Shown piece after piece: positions 1 through 7,857 of a DNA stretch of 64,000 bases. Under the pieces are notes generated by a model, which saw only the letters and a program-made list of their open reading frames with translations, was not told where the DNA came from and did no database searches. The translations under genes were made by a program, and so were the position numbers. Source of the stretch: an uncultured Gemmiger sp. (lineage in GTDB: Bacteria; Bacillota; Clostridia; Oscillospirales; Ruminococcaceae); the NCBI RefSeq assembly GCF_934561205.1, contig NZ_CAKTFU010000005.1, positions 62,001 through 126,000 of the forward strand, written 5' to 3'. Positions within the stretch are counted from its first letter, which is position 1. Every line of letters starts with the position of its first letter.

Positions 1-546
1 CTGCTGCCTTATATGACGGTGGATCTCTGCGCGCTTGACCCGCTCACCGGGCAGGAAAGTCTGCTGCAAAGCGGCGCACCGATGGGAAGCTACCATCCTG
101 TCACCATGCGTGACGGTTTTTGGTGGCACATCGATGCGGCGGGCAGACTTATGCGTCAGGCAGTTGACGGCGGGGACGAAGTCGCCGTTGTACTGCCGGA
201 GCAGATGTCTCTGATCGGTGCGTATGATGAGGACGTGATGCTGTGCGGCGCCGGCGGAACGACGCTGTATATTTACAACCGCGAGGGCGATACCCTATCT
301 GCCAGCCCGCTGCATTGCGCCCGCAAAAATGAAAAATGCTGCCCGTGGGTTCTGTGCCAGACGGTGCCGGGCGGGTATCTTATCCAGGACGGCGAAAGCC
401 CCGTTACCCGCACGGCCTATTTTGCGGGAACAACAAGTACCTTTGAGGGAATCGAGAAACATTACGCACTGGCAAGCCGTGAGGCCTTGCTGAACGAAAC
501 CGTCGCCACAAGGCCCATTAAGACGGCGCAGTGGCATATCGATTGA
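1..546 (+). CDS. C-terminal part of a lipoprotein-like protein (partial, 5' end outside window)
   Basis: The frame is open from the first base and ends at TGA 544-546, so the N-terminus is missing and about 181 residues are visible. Nothing here matches a domain I can name. The visible part has short beta-rich stretches and cysteines, and ends in a segment rich in Ser/Glu/Leu followed by a Trp-containing tail. This resembles the ends of the lipoproteins at 1316, 5056 and 6417. I infer another member of that family, exported and lipid-anchored, but the lipobox and the Cys/His motif would lie upstream of the window. The response regulator follows after 15 bases, so the two are probably co-transcribed. 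Confidence 0.6.
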   Translation: MLPYMTVDLCALDPLTGQESLLQSGAPMGSYHPVTMRDGFWWHIDAAGRLMRQAVDGGDEVAVVLPEQMSLIGAYDEDVMLCGAGGTTLYIYNREGDTLSASPLHCARKNEKCCPWVLCQTVPGGYLIQDGESPVTRTAYFAGTTSTFEGIEKHYALASREALLNETVATRPIKTAQWHID

Positions 547-561
547 CAGGAAGTGAAACAA

Positions 562-1221
562 ATGAAACCGATTTTGATTGTGGACGATGAACCGGCTATT
601 GCCATGCTGATACGGCGTATTTTGACCGATACCGGCTACCGCTGCGAGGCAGTGACCGACAGCCGCGTGGCTGCCGACCTTTTGGAGAAAAATCGGTACG
701 ACCTTGTGCTGCTGGATGTGATGATGCCCCATATAGACGGCTACGACCTGCTGGCCTATCTGCGCCCGACCGGAACGCCCTGCATTTTTATTACGGCCAA
801 GGATGCCGTGGCCGAGCGTGTGCGCGGGCTGAACAGCGGCGCGGACGATTACATAATCAAGCCCTTTGCCCCCACCGAGCTGGTAGCACGGGTGGAAAGT
901 GTTTTGCGCCGTGCGGGGCGCGGCATGGTGACCTATACCATGTGGGAATACACGGTGGACACGGCGGCCTGCCGCGTGATGCGCGGGGACGAAGAAATGC
1001 ACCTGACCCGCAAGGAGTACGAGCTGCTGTTGCTGTTTTTGCGCAACCGCGGCAGTGCGTTGTATCGGGATTATTTATACGAAACCATCTGGGGTGATGA
1101 CGAGGTGGGCGATACCACTCGCACCCTGGACACCCACATTACCCGCCTGCGCCGCAAGCTGAACCTGGGCGACCGACTGCACAGTGTGCGTCAGGTCGGG
1201 TATATGCTGGAAAAAGAATAA
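562..1221 (+). CDS. OmpR/PhoB-family response regulator
   Basis: A 219-residue DNA-binding response regulator. The receiver domain (about residues 1-115) shows the acidic pair D8-D9, phospho-acceptor D52 in LVLLDVMMP, a Thr in FITAKD and the switch Lys in IIKPF. The C-terminal winged helix (about 125-219) has the typical LTRKEYELL and HITRLRRKL segments. A GTG at 553 is also in frame, but AGGAAG at 548-553 sits 8 bases before ATG 562 and too close to the GTG, so I chose 562. Its kinase is probably the product at 2809, although a lipoprotein gene lies between them. A PhoB-like direct repeat just after this gene (1240-1257) is its likely target. Confidence 0.93.
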   Translation: MKPILIVDDEPAIAMLIRRILTDTGYRCEAVTDSRVAADLLEKNRYDLVLLDVMMPHIDGYDLLAYLRPTGTPCIFITAKDAVAERVRGLNSGADDYIIKPFAPTELVARVESVLRRAGRGMVTYTMWEYTVDTAACRVMRGDEEMHLTRKEYELLLLFLRNRGSALYRDYLYETIWGDDEVGDTTRTLDTHITRLRRKLNLGDRLHSVRQVGYMLEKE

Positions 1222-1239
1222 ACCGAAAAAGTATCCTGC

Positions 1240-1284
1240 CTGTAACACAGCTGTGACACGCGGGAAACAAACCCACCGTATACT
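1240..1284 (+). promoter_or_regulatory. PhoB-like direct repeat and -10 element before the lipoprotein gene
   Basis: CTGTAAC (1240-1246), four bases, then CTGTGAC (1251-1257) form a 7-4-7 direct repeat with 11-bp periodicity, the arrangement bound by OmpR/PhoB-class dimers. TATACT at 1279-1284 is a good -10, and no good -35 is present 17 bases before it. This fits activator-dependent transcription of the gene at 1316, possibly by the regulator encoded immediately upstream. The distance from the box to the -10 (21 bases) is longer than in classical Pho promoters. Confidence 0.45.
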
Positions 1285-1315
1285 GGTGCCACACCAAGGC
1301 GAAAGGGGATATTTT

Positions 1316-2689
1316 ATGAAAACGTCTGCAAAATTTCTGACCTGCCTGTTGGCATTGGCACTGACTGCCTGCGGAGTGCAGGCACAACCCGAAACCCAGG
1401 AGAGCACACGCAATAAACCTGTAAGCTCGGCCCAAAATGAAACGACTGCCGCGCAGGAAACAGCCGAGCTTACCCCCATCTTGATGGCCTACGGCTGCAC
1501 GATGCAGGACGGCGTTGCGTATATCCCTATGGATGTAGGGGACAGCGGCAAATACTTTGCCACTACCGTAGACCCGATCACAGGTCAGCAGCAGGTGCTT
1601 TGCGGTAAATCGGGTTGTGCCCACGCCGATGACACCTGCCCGGCCTATATGACAGAGATCAAGCAAAACCTTGTTCCGACAACGATTTTGATTCCGGCCG
1701 GAGATACACTGTACTGGATCGCCGATGAGCGCGGTGATGAGAGAAACAACACCTATGTGGATATTTCCGATTTGAATGGTGCAAACAGATGCAGGATAGC
1801 ACAGGGCGATGCTGTGCCCGAATTTGAGGACACCCTGGGCGGCTGGTATACCGACGGCAGCAGCCTGTACTATGCAGACAACAACAAACCGCTTTACACA
1901 GCTGCCAATGTGCCTGTGACCAATGTCGTGGATGGGTATAAAATCAACCGTGACGGCATCAGCAGCTTTTTGCATGAGGAACTGGCCGCGCAGGAATCCT
2001 GCTGGCCGGCAGGCTGCTGGCAGGACAAGATCCTGCTGCAGAAATACGGCGGTTATGAGGAGCCGACTCTTGTTCGCGAGGAGGGCGGCGACCCGCAAGA
2101 GGAATTGAAGGCATATCTTGCGGCAGACGAAGCCGCCGCCAAGGAACAAACCTGCTCCCTTTGGGCGGTGGACACAGCGGGCAACCTGACAGATATGGGG
2201 CTGCATTGGAAGGCGGAAGAAGGCACGATTAAGCTGGTGCAAAATGACACTGCCTACCTTCTGCGGGAGGACGGCGTAGTAACCAAGCTGAACCTGCTCA
2301 CGGGCGTGACCGAAACCACAGACTTTGAACTGCCCGGCAAGGTAAGCTGCCTTATCCCGGAAGCGCTGCACGGCTGGCTGAGAGCCGAAATTGACGGTGT
2401 GGGGGAATGCCGCCTGAATCCTGATACCGGCGAATACCGCACGATGCCGGTAAGCTGGTTCAAGGACCAGTCGGTTCCCCGCAGTCCGGTGGTCATCACG
2501 GCGGACGATAGCACCGTTCTGCTGATGTACAATGAACAGCCCTATACCGAGAAAAATACCCTGCCCAACGGCGTGGTGGATACCGTAAACCATTGCCGCG
2601 GCGAATATGGTTTGATCTCGTTTGAGGATTATCTGGCAGGCAGTCAGGAATGGACGCCCATAACCCTGCTGGGGAAGGATATTGTATGA
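1316..2689 (+). CDS. Extracytoplasmic lipoprotein with C-x4-C-x-H-x4-C motif
   Basis: A 457-residue protein with a lipoprotein signal peptide: a charged start, a hydrophobic core and lipobox LTAC with the lipidated Cys at residue 19. ATG 1316 follows AAAGGGG. The mature protein contains C96-x4-C101-x-H103-x4-C108-P-A-Y, spaced exactly as in the lipoproteins at 5056 and 6417, which suggests a metal site or disulfide knot. The rest has repeated short beta-strand patterns (for example DPITGQQQVL), reminiscent of a beta-propeller, but I cannot name a family. It lies between the response regulator and the sensor kinase and probably works with them at the membrane. Its ligand is unknown. Confidence 0.8.
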   Translation: MKTSAKFLTCLLALALTACGVQAQPETQESTRNKPVSSAQNETTAAQETAELTPILMAYGCTMQDGVAYIPMDVGDSGKYFATTVDPITGQQQVLCGKSGCAHADDTCPAYMTEIKQNLVPTTILIPAGDTLYWIADERGDERNNTYVDISDLNGANRCRIAQGDAVPEFEDTLGGWYTDGSSLYYADNNKPLYTAANVPVTNVVDGYKINRDGISSFLHEELAAQESCWPAGCWQDKILLQKYGGYEEPTLVREEGGDPQEELKAYLAADEAAAKEQTCSLWAVDTAGNLTDMGLHWKAEEGTIKLVQNDTAYLLREDGVVTKLNLLTGVTETTDFELPGKVSCLIPEALHGWLRAEIDGVGECRLNPDTGEYRTMPVSWFKDQSVPRSPVVITADDSTVLLMYNEQPYTEKNTLPNGVVDTVNHCRGEYGLISFEDYLAGSQEWTPITLLGKDIV

Positions 2690-2787
2690 AACCGACTGCA
2701 GGATTTTTGATCTGCCATACGGGTATTGCCTTTCGGGGCAAACAAAACCGCACCCCTGCTAAACCCCTGACGGGGGAGTGGCAATAA
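2686..2787 (+). CDS. Possible 33-residue peptide overlapping a structured repeat-like segment
   Basis: ATG 2686 overlaps the TGA of the preceding lipoprotein gene (ATGA) and opens a 33-codon frame ending at TAA 2785-2787. The peptide is basic and has no clear domain. The DNA is flanked by a perfect 8-bp inverted repeat, TTGCCTTT (2726-2733) and AAAGGCAA (2786-2793), with an inner CCCCTGACGGGG hairpin. It may therefore be a repeat element that happens to carry an open frame rather than a true gene. Translational coupling through the ATGA overlap is possible. Confidence 0.25.
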   Translation: MKPTAGFLICHTGIAFRGKQNRTPAKPLTGEWQ

Positions 2788-2808
2788 AGGCAAAAGGGAG
2801 AATCCGCC

Positions 2809-4263
2809 ATGAAATTTGCAACCAAATTATCCGTGGGCTGCATTACGCTTTTATCCTGTGCGCTTTGCGCGGCGGGGCTGATACTGACGGGAAAGAGCTT
2901 TTCCGGCAGCATGGCCTCCACGCGGGAGGCGATGCGCATCCAACAGAAAAAGGAAAAATACGCGCTGGAACGCAGTATCATGACAAACGGCAACCGAAAA
3001 GCCGATGCCTACGGTACGCCGCAGTTTGAAAACTATATCCTGGCCTCATCGGCCCAACAATATGCGGAGCAGACCGCCAACGAAAACAGCGGATTGTCCC
3101 TTTGGCTGGACGGACAGTATGCGTTGTACTCTGCCCTGCCTGCGACCCTGCCGCGCAATGTGCAGATACAGGCGGTGGCAGGCGGCGCCGAAAGCTGGCA
3201 GCTGGCCAAGACGGACGGACGTTGGTATTTGCTGCTGGCGCAGCCGCTGGACATTCCCGGTGTACAGGCAGATATTTTGTGCAGCTATGATGTCACCGCT
3301 GTGTTTACGACGCGGGACGAACAGCTGCAAGCCTGGTTGACGGCCTCGGTGCTGCTGTTGGCTTTGGGCGGTGCGGCGGCAGTACTGCTCAGCCGCAGGG
3401 TGACGCGCCCCTTGACGGAACTGCGCACAGCCAGCGAAAAGATCGCCGACGGCGAATACGCCCGGCGCACACAGATACAGACCAATGATGAGATCGGTAC
3501 ACTGAGCCGCAGCTTTGACAGGATGGCGGCTGCTGTGGAAGGAAAGATCGACGAGATGGGCGCCGTCATGCAGAGCCAGCAGGATTTTATCGCAGCTTTT
3601 ACCCATGAGGTCAAGACCCCCATGACATCGATGCTGGGCTATGCCGACCTGATGCGGGCTAAGCCTGATGATGTGGATTTGCAGCGCGAATCCGCCAATT
3701 ATATTTATCACGAAACCCAGCGCCTGGAAACGCTGAGCCGCAGTTTGCTGGCCCTGATGGGGCTGGACAAGGCAAACGCCCTGCAGCCGGAGCCAATACA
3801 GGACGGTACCTTGTTCTACCAGGTGGTGCGCAGTCTGCCGCAGGGCAGTACCCCCGTGCCGCGCACGATAGCAGCAGGCATTACAGTGTGCGTTGATCGC
3901 AGTTTGTGGGTCGACCTTTTGCGCAATCTGGTTATCAATGCGCAGCGCGCCTGCAAGGATATCGCGGGGGCATCCATCACGCTGCAATGTAAGCAGGTGG
4001 GGCAGCAAGCTGTGTTTACCGTGGCCGACACCGGCTGCGGTATCCCTGCAGCCGATCTCCCCCGCGTGACAGAGGCCTTTTACATGGTGGATAAATCCCG
4101 CAGCCGTGCCGAGGGCGGCAGCGGCATAGGGTTGGCGCTGTGTGCCAAAATTGCGCACGCGCATGGGGCGCAGATGCAGATCGACAGTACCGTGAATTGC
4201 GGCACGATCGTAACGATCACGCTGCCCGCAGAAAAGGAGGCCGCCGATGAAACGCAAGGCTGA
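2809..4263 (+). CDS. Membrane sensor histidine kinase (HAMP-HisKA-HATPase)
   Basis: A 484-residue two-component kinase. TM1 is near residues 8-28, followed by an extracytoplasmic region of about 145 residues, TM2 near 178-195, a HAMP linker (about 196-250), the HisKA helix with H266 in FTHEVKTP, and an ATPase domain with an N-box (NLVINAQRAC), DTGCGIP and GGSGIGLALC. ATG 2809 is preceded by GGGAG. It would phosphorylate the regulator at 562. The order regulator, lipoprotein, kinase, membrane protein, lipoproteins suggests that it senses an extracytoplasmic state together with those proteins. The gene overlaps the next one by 17 bases. Confidence 0.92.
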   Translation: MKFATKLSVGCITLLSCALCAAGLILTGKSFSGSMASTREAMRIQQKKEKYALERSIMTNGNRKADAYGTPQFENYILASSAQQYAEQTANENSGLSLWLDGQYALYSALPATLPRNVQIQAVAGGAESWQLAKTDGRWYLLLAQPLDIPGVQADILCSYDVTAVFTTRDEQLQAWLTASVLLLALGGAAAVLLSRRVTRPLTELRTASEKIADGEYARRTQIQTNDEIGTLSRSFDRMAAAVEGKIDEMGAVMQSQQDFIAAFTHEVKTPMTSMLGYADLMRAKPDDVDLQRESANYIYHETQRLETLSRSLLALMGLDKANALQPEPIQDGTLFYQVVRSLPQGSTPVPRTIAAGITVCVDRSLWVDLLRNLVINAQRACKDIAGASITLQCKQVGQQAVFTVADTGCGIPAADLPRVTEAFYMVDKSRSRAEGGSGIGLALCAKIAHAHGAQMQIDSTVNCGTIVTITLPAEKEAADETQG

Positions 4264-5059
4264 TGGGCTGCTGCCCCTGCTGCTGTGTGCGGCGGTCGTG
4301 CTGGGCAGCCTGGCGCTGCCGTTTTTCGTGTTTGATGCAGGGGACAGCGTGTTGCTTAAGGAGCCGCACCGCCAGGCGGCAAACGAGGATTTTTCTGCCG
4401 AGGGGCGCGCCAACCCGACCGCCTGCCTGTTGTATACCTGCGACCATGTACTGAACCTGCATTTGGGCATGGACATCTGGCAGGACGACGGCTGGACACC
4501 GATCGACGCGGACGAAACCCAACTGGCCCGCGTACAGAATGTTTTGCAAACGCTGCACAAGGCCGGGCTGATGCGCAGCGAAAGCTACGAAAATGCGCTG
4601 GCTGCCATGCAGGACACAGAGCATTACGGCTGGCGCATAACGACGGCCCCCGGTGGGCTGACGCAGTTTTCACTTTCAGATACCTATGCGGCGCACGAGG
4701 AAACCGAGGCGGAGGACACATACCGCAGCTGTCCGATATACCTGGATATTACGCTGTCCTATGACGATATGCCGCTGTTTTTGAACTATCAAAACCGAGA
4801 AGAAAGTTGGGTAGATGCCGCCGCACAGCAAAATCTGCAAAGTTACTGTGCCGCCCTGGGGCTGGACAGCTTTGCGGATTGGCAGGTGCTGAACTGGCCG
4901 CACAGTGCACAAAGCTGCGGCGCGGCGGCGTACAGCGAGACGGCGCAGGTCTACCTGGTGGTGAACTACGACGACGGCATTACGTTGTCTGCCGTGAGTA
5001 TGACCCCGAAAAGTTTTGCCGAATTTAACCGTGTCTTTTCAAAGGAGAATGGAACGTGA
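4247..5059 (+). CDS. Membrane-anchored extracytoplasmic protein of unknown function
   Basis: A 270-residue protein with one N-terminal membrane segment (about residues 7-28, LLPLLLCAAVVLGSLALPFF). There is no lipobox, so it is probably a signal anchor with the rest outside. The exposed part is acidic and aromatic-rich and has no motif I recognise. It starts inside the kinase gene (17-base overlap, GGAGG just upstream) and its stop overlaps the GTG start of the next lipoprotein gene (GTGA), so it is translationally coupled on both sides. It may act as an accessory sensor or partner of the kinase; this is inferred from gene order only. Confidence 0.75.
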   Translation: MKRKADGLLPLLLCAAVVLGSLALPFFVFDAGDSVLLKEPHRQAANEDFSAEGRANPTACLLYTCDHVLNLHLGMDIWQDDGWTPIDADETQLARVQNVLQTLHKAGLMRSESYENALAAMQDTEHYGWRITTAPGGLTQFSLSDTYAAHEETEAEDTYRSCPIYLDITLSYDDMPLFLNYQNREESWVDAAAQQNLQSYCAALGLDSFADWQVLNWPHSAQSCGAAAYSETAQVYLVVNYDDGITLSAVSMTPKSFAEFNRVFSKENGT

Positions 5060-5157
5060 AAAAATCTGCTATTGTATGGGCGGCGTTGTTGGCGCTTGCC
5101 CTGACGTCCTGCGGCAATGCACCGAGCAAAACGCCTGAAACGGAACCGGAAACGACG
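5041..5157 (+). repeat. 117-bp direct repeat, copy 1 (partner 6402-6518)
   Basis: The segment runs from the Shine-Dalgarno site through the signal peptide of the lipoprotein at 5056. It matches 6402-6518 in equal length with six mismatches by my count. The flanking coding sequence is much less alike, so this end has duplicated recently or been kept uniform by gene conversion. Confidence 0.85.
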
Positions 5158-6399
5158 GTCGAAACCCTGCATATGCTGGGTATGGAACAAGGCGATGTTG
5201 TGTATGAGGATTTCTCCGATGGGGAAATCGGCTTGTCTGACTACTCGGAACGCAGATTGCTCTATGCGATTGACGAAACCACGGCTACGGCGCGCCCGGT
5301 CTGCGCGGTGCCTGACTGCGCACATACGGACAAATCGTGTCCGGCTTATCTGCAAAATAGCATACAGTGCTATGTGGCAGACGATGCAGTCTACGCCAAA
5401 ATCTACAACTATGTAGATTCGGCAGATGGGGCGGGTTCGTATGACAGTCTGGAAAAAATCAACGCCGACCACACAGAACGAACTGTTATGCAAAAATTCT
5501 CGCCATCTACACGGCTTATGGACGGCATGGCAGGTGATGCCGAAAACCTGTATTTTACGTTGTGTAAGGAGGATCGTTCTGCAAACTCGGTCTCACAGAC
5601 GGTCTGCCGATTGAACAAGCAAACGGGAAAACTGGATGAAATCTACTGCTGGGATACATGGCCTGACGGCACGGAGAACACAGAACAAGAACCCTATCGT
5701 TTCATGGACGCTGAAAACAACTGCCTTTACTTTGCAAAGGAAATGGAGAACGATGAAGGGGACACTATAATCGTAGGAGCGCTGAATTTGGACACCTGTG
5801 AATATACCGAGTTACAGCACTATGAGGAGGACAAACAGACCGTGGTTCCCTTTAGCCTGGATAATTTCGGCTACTCGTCAGGGCGTGAGTATGGATATAC
5901 CAACAGCGGCGGAAAAACCGATATTGTTGAGTATGACAATCAAAACGGAACGGTAACAGTCATAGATACTGTGACAGGTCAGCGTACCGTTTTGGCAGAA
6001 GATCTGCCGATTACAGATACGGCCAATAAAACAGAATACACCGCACGCAGGTATGCGGATGGCTATATGTTGGAAATCCAAGAAGAAGGACGCGATGCGT
6101 CTGGGGCGGCCAATGGTGTAAATACCGAAAAGCAATTCTACTGCAAGAACGGAATGATGACAGAAATCAAGCAGAAATACTACCTGCAGGGCGAAGAAAT
6201 GGAACCTATCACGGTGGCAGATATTCGCGACGGCCGCGTCCTGGCTGTGTGCGATGCCGTGATGTATACGGTGCAAAACACACACGAGAACGGAACCATC
6301 GGCAGTGAGCAGGTAAGCCGCGGCATACTTGGCGTTCTCTCCATGGAAAACTTCTTGAACGGCAGTGTGGATTACACCCCGCTTGCCTTCACCCAATAA
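5056..6399 (+). CDS. Extracytoplasmic lipoprotein, tandem copy 1
   Basis: A 447-residue lipoprotein starting with GTG 5056, which overlaps the previous stop codon; AAAGGAG lies at 5041-5047. The lipobox is LTSC, with the lipidated Cys near residue 19. The mature protein has C83-x4-C88-x-H90-x4-C95-P-A-Y, shared with its paralogues at 1316 and 6417. The first 30 or so residues and the last 14 (LNGSVDYTPLAFTQ) are almost identical to the next gene, while the middle has diverged strongly. Repeated strand-turn segments suggest a propeller-like fold, unproven. It probably acts with the neighbouring two-component system. No enzymatic motif is visible. Confidence 0.8.
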   Translation: MKKSAIVWAALLALALTSCGNAPSKTPETEPETTVETLHMLGMEQGDVVYEDFSDGEIGLSDYSERRLLYAIDETTATARPVCAVPDCAHTDKSCPAYLQNSIQCYVADDAVYAKIYNYVDSADGAGSYDSLEKINADHTERTVMQKFSPSTRLMDGMAGDAENLYFTLCKEDRSANSVSQTVCRLNKQTGKLDEIYCWDTWPDGTENTEQEPYRFMDAENNCLYFAKEMENDEGDTIIVGALNLDTCEYTELQHYEEDKQTVVPFSLDNFGYSSGREYGYTNSGGKTDIVEYDNQNGTVTVIDTVTGQRTVLAEDLPITDTANKTEYTARRYADGYMLEIQEEGRDASGAANGVNTEKQFYCKNGMMTEIKQKYYLQGEEMEPITVADIRDGRVLAVCDAVMYTVQNTHENGTIGSEQVSRGILGVLSMENFLNGSVDYTPLAFTQ

Positions 6400-6403
6400 A
6401 AAA
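6355..6403 (+). repeat. 49-bp exact direct repeat, copy 1 (partner 7764-7812)
   Basis: This covers the last codons, the stop and the following A-run of the lipoprotein gene at 5056. It is identical over 49 bases to 7764-7812 at the end of the next gene. Confidence 0.9.
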
Positions 6404-6518
6404 AGGAGGATGAACCGTGAAAAAATCTGCTATTGTATGGACGGCGCTGTTGGCGCTTGCCCTGACGTCCTGCGGCAATGCACCGAGCAAAACGTCTGAA
6501 ACGGAACCGGAAACGACG
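6402..6518 (+). repeat. 117-bp direct repeat, copy 2 (partner 5041-5157)
   Basis: The second copy spans the Shine-Dalgarno site and signal peptide of the lipoprotein at 6417. See the partner copy at 5041. Confidence 0.85.
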
Positions 6519-7808
6519 TTGGCTAAACAGCAAACCGAAATGCAACCGCAACAGGCGATCGGAAAAGGAACCGTCTGTATGCTGGACAAAGGCGACGGAG
6601 ATACCTACTATCACGCTTTTCAAGATTGGGAAATCGGCAAGGACTCCGCAAGCAACAGCGCGATTATTTACAGCATAGATATGAAAACCGGTGAGGCGCA
6701 CCCTGTCTGTCGGAAAGCAGGATGCTCCCACGATACGGACAGCTGTCCGGCATTTTACGGTGTAGCGACATATGTGGAGACGTTTTCCGATGAAAAGGAG
6801 TTGTACGCCGCTGTTTTTCACTATGCAGATGACCGAAATTCTTACACTCTGGAAAAAATCAATGCAGACCGCACAGAGCGACAGATCGTGCTTGAACTTC
6901 CGAATGACATGGGGCTGGTTTCGACTGCGCTTGCACAGGACGAGGAAAATCTGTACTTTATAGCATATCGTGATATGTACGAGAACGGTATGCAGGAGTT
7001 TTTGTATGCTGTAAATAGGAACACTTTTGATTTCAAGGAAATTTACCGTTGGGACGAACTTTCTCCGGCCGATGAGTGGGGCAGCCCTGAGATCGTTTAC
7101 ATGGCAGGGGCTGCAGAAAGACAACTGTACTTTATCAGGGAAATGTGGAGTCAATATGGAAAGGCTCAGGTAGTTGTCGGTGCGTTGGATTTGGAAACAG
7201 GTGCTTATACAGAACTTCAATGTTATGAACGTGATGGCGGAACGGTAATTGTGCCGCCCAATGAAGAAAACCGCGGGTATGCAAGCTTTGCACATGAATA
7301 CAGATGGTACTATAACGACCGTGCATGCGCCATTGCCGAGTACAACAGCCAGGAGGGAACGGTGTCTGTGATTGACCCTATAACCGGGCAAAAAACAGAG
7401 TTGGCGACTGGACTGCCAACCTCGTGCGAGGGGCGCGAAACGGGCTACTCGGTGGTGGGGTATAGGGACGGCTGGCTTTTGAATGTGTACGAATTTGGCC
7501 GCGATGCAAAGGGAAATGGCACGGGGGAATATTCCCGACATCAATACTTTTGCAAGGGCGATAAGATGACAGAAATAAGCCAAGAGTGTTATATTCCGGG
7601 CAAAGATATTGAAAAAATAGCGATAGAAAATATCCGCAATGGTAACGTATTGGTGGCCTACGACGGAAAAAGCAGAAATGTGCAGACAATAGATAAATCG
7701 GGCGCAGCGGTGACACAGCATGTGAACTGGAGAATATATGGCGTGATACCACTGTCGGAACTTTTGAACGGCAGTGTGGATTACACCCCGCTTGCCTTCA
7801 CCCAATAA
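6417..7808 (+). CDS. Extracytoplasmic lipoprotein, tandem copy 2
   Basis: A 463-residue paralogue of the preceding protein, starting with GTG 6417 after AAAGGAGG. It has the same signal peptide and LTSC lipobox, then C98-x4-C103-x-H105-x4-C110-P-A-F. Relative to copy 1 it has an extra Gln-rich insert after the lipobox region, and its central part differs throughout, yet the last 49 bases of the coding and trailing region are identical. This is the last gene of the cluster; a strong palindromic terminator follows at 7814-7847. Function unknown. The shared motif argues for a common ligand or structural metal, with the variable middle giving different specificity. Confidence 0.8.
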   Translation: MKKSAIVWTALLALALTSCGNAPSKTSETEPETTLAKQQTEMQPQQAIGKGTVCMLDKGDGDTYYHAFQDWEIGKDSASNSAIIYSIDMKTGEAHPVCRKAGCSHDTDSCPAFYGVATYVETFSDEKELYAAVFHYADDRNSYTLEKINADRTERQIVLELPNDMGLVSTALAQDEENLYFIAYRDMYENGMQEFLYAVNRNTFDFKEIYRWDELSPADEWGSPEIVYMAGAAERQLYFIREMWSQYGKAQVVVGALDLETGAYTELQCYERDGGTVIVPPNEENRGYASFAHEYRWYYNDRACAIAEYNSQEGTVSVIDPITGQKTELATGLPTSCEGRETGYSVVGYRDGWLLNVYEFGRDAKGNGTGEYSRHQYFCKGDKMTEISQECYIPGKDIEKIAIENIRNGNVLVAYDGKSRNVQTIDKSGAAVTQHVNWRIYGVIPLSELLNGSVDYTPLAFTQ

Positions 7809-7812
7809 AAAA
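7764..7812 (+). repeat. 49-bp exact direct repeat, copy 2 (partner 6355-6403)
   Basis: This is the end of the lipoprotein gene at 6417, identical to 6355-6403. Confidence 0.9.
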
Positions 7813-7847
7813 CCGAAAGCAGGGCAGCCGCGGCTGCCCTGCTTTCG
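7805..7847. terminator. Palindromic terminator between convergent genes
   Basis: 7814-7847 is a perfect 34-base palindrome (17 bases then their complement, centred on GCCGCGGC). The A-run at 7807-7812 becomes a T-run on the minus strand, so it terminates the patatin gene best. The hairpin also closes the plus-strand lipoprotein operon. Confidence 0.85.
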
Positions 7848-7857
7848 ATTTGCATCG

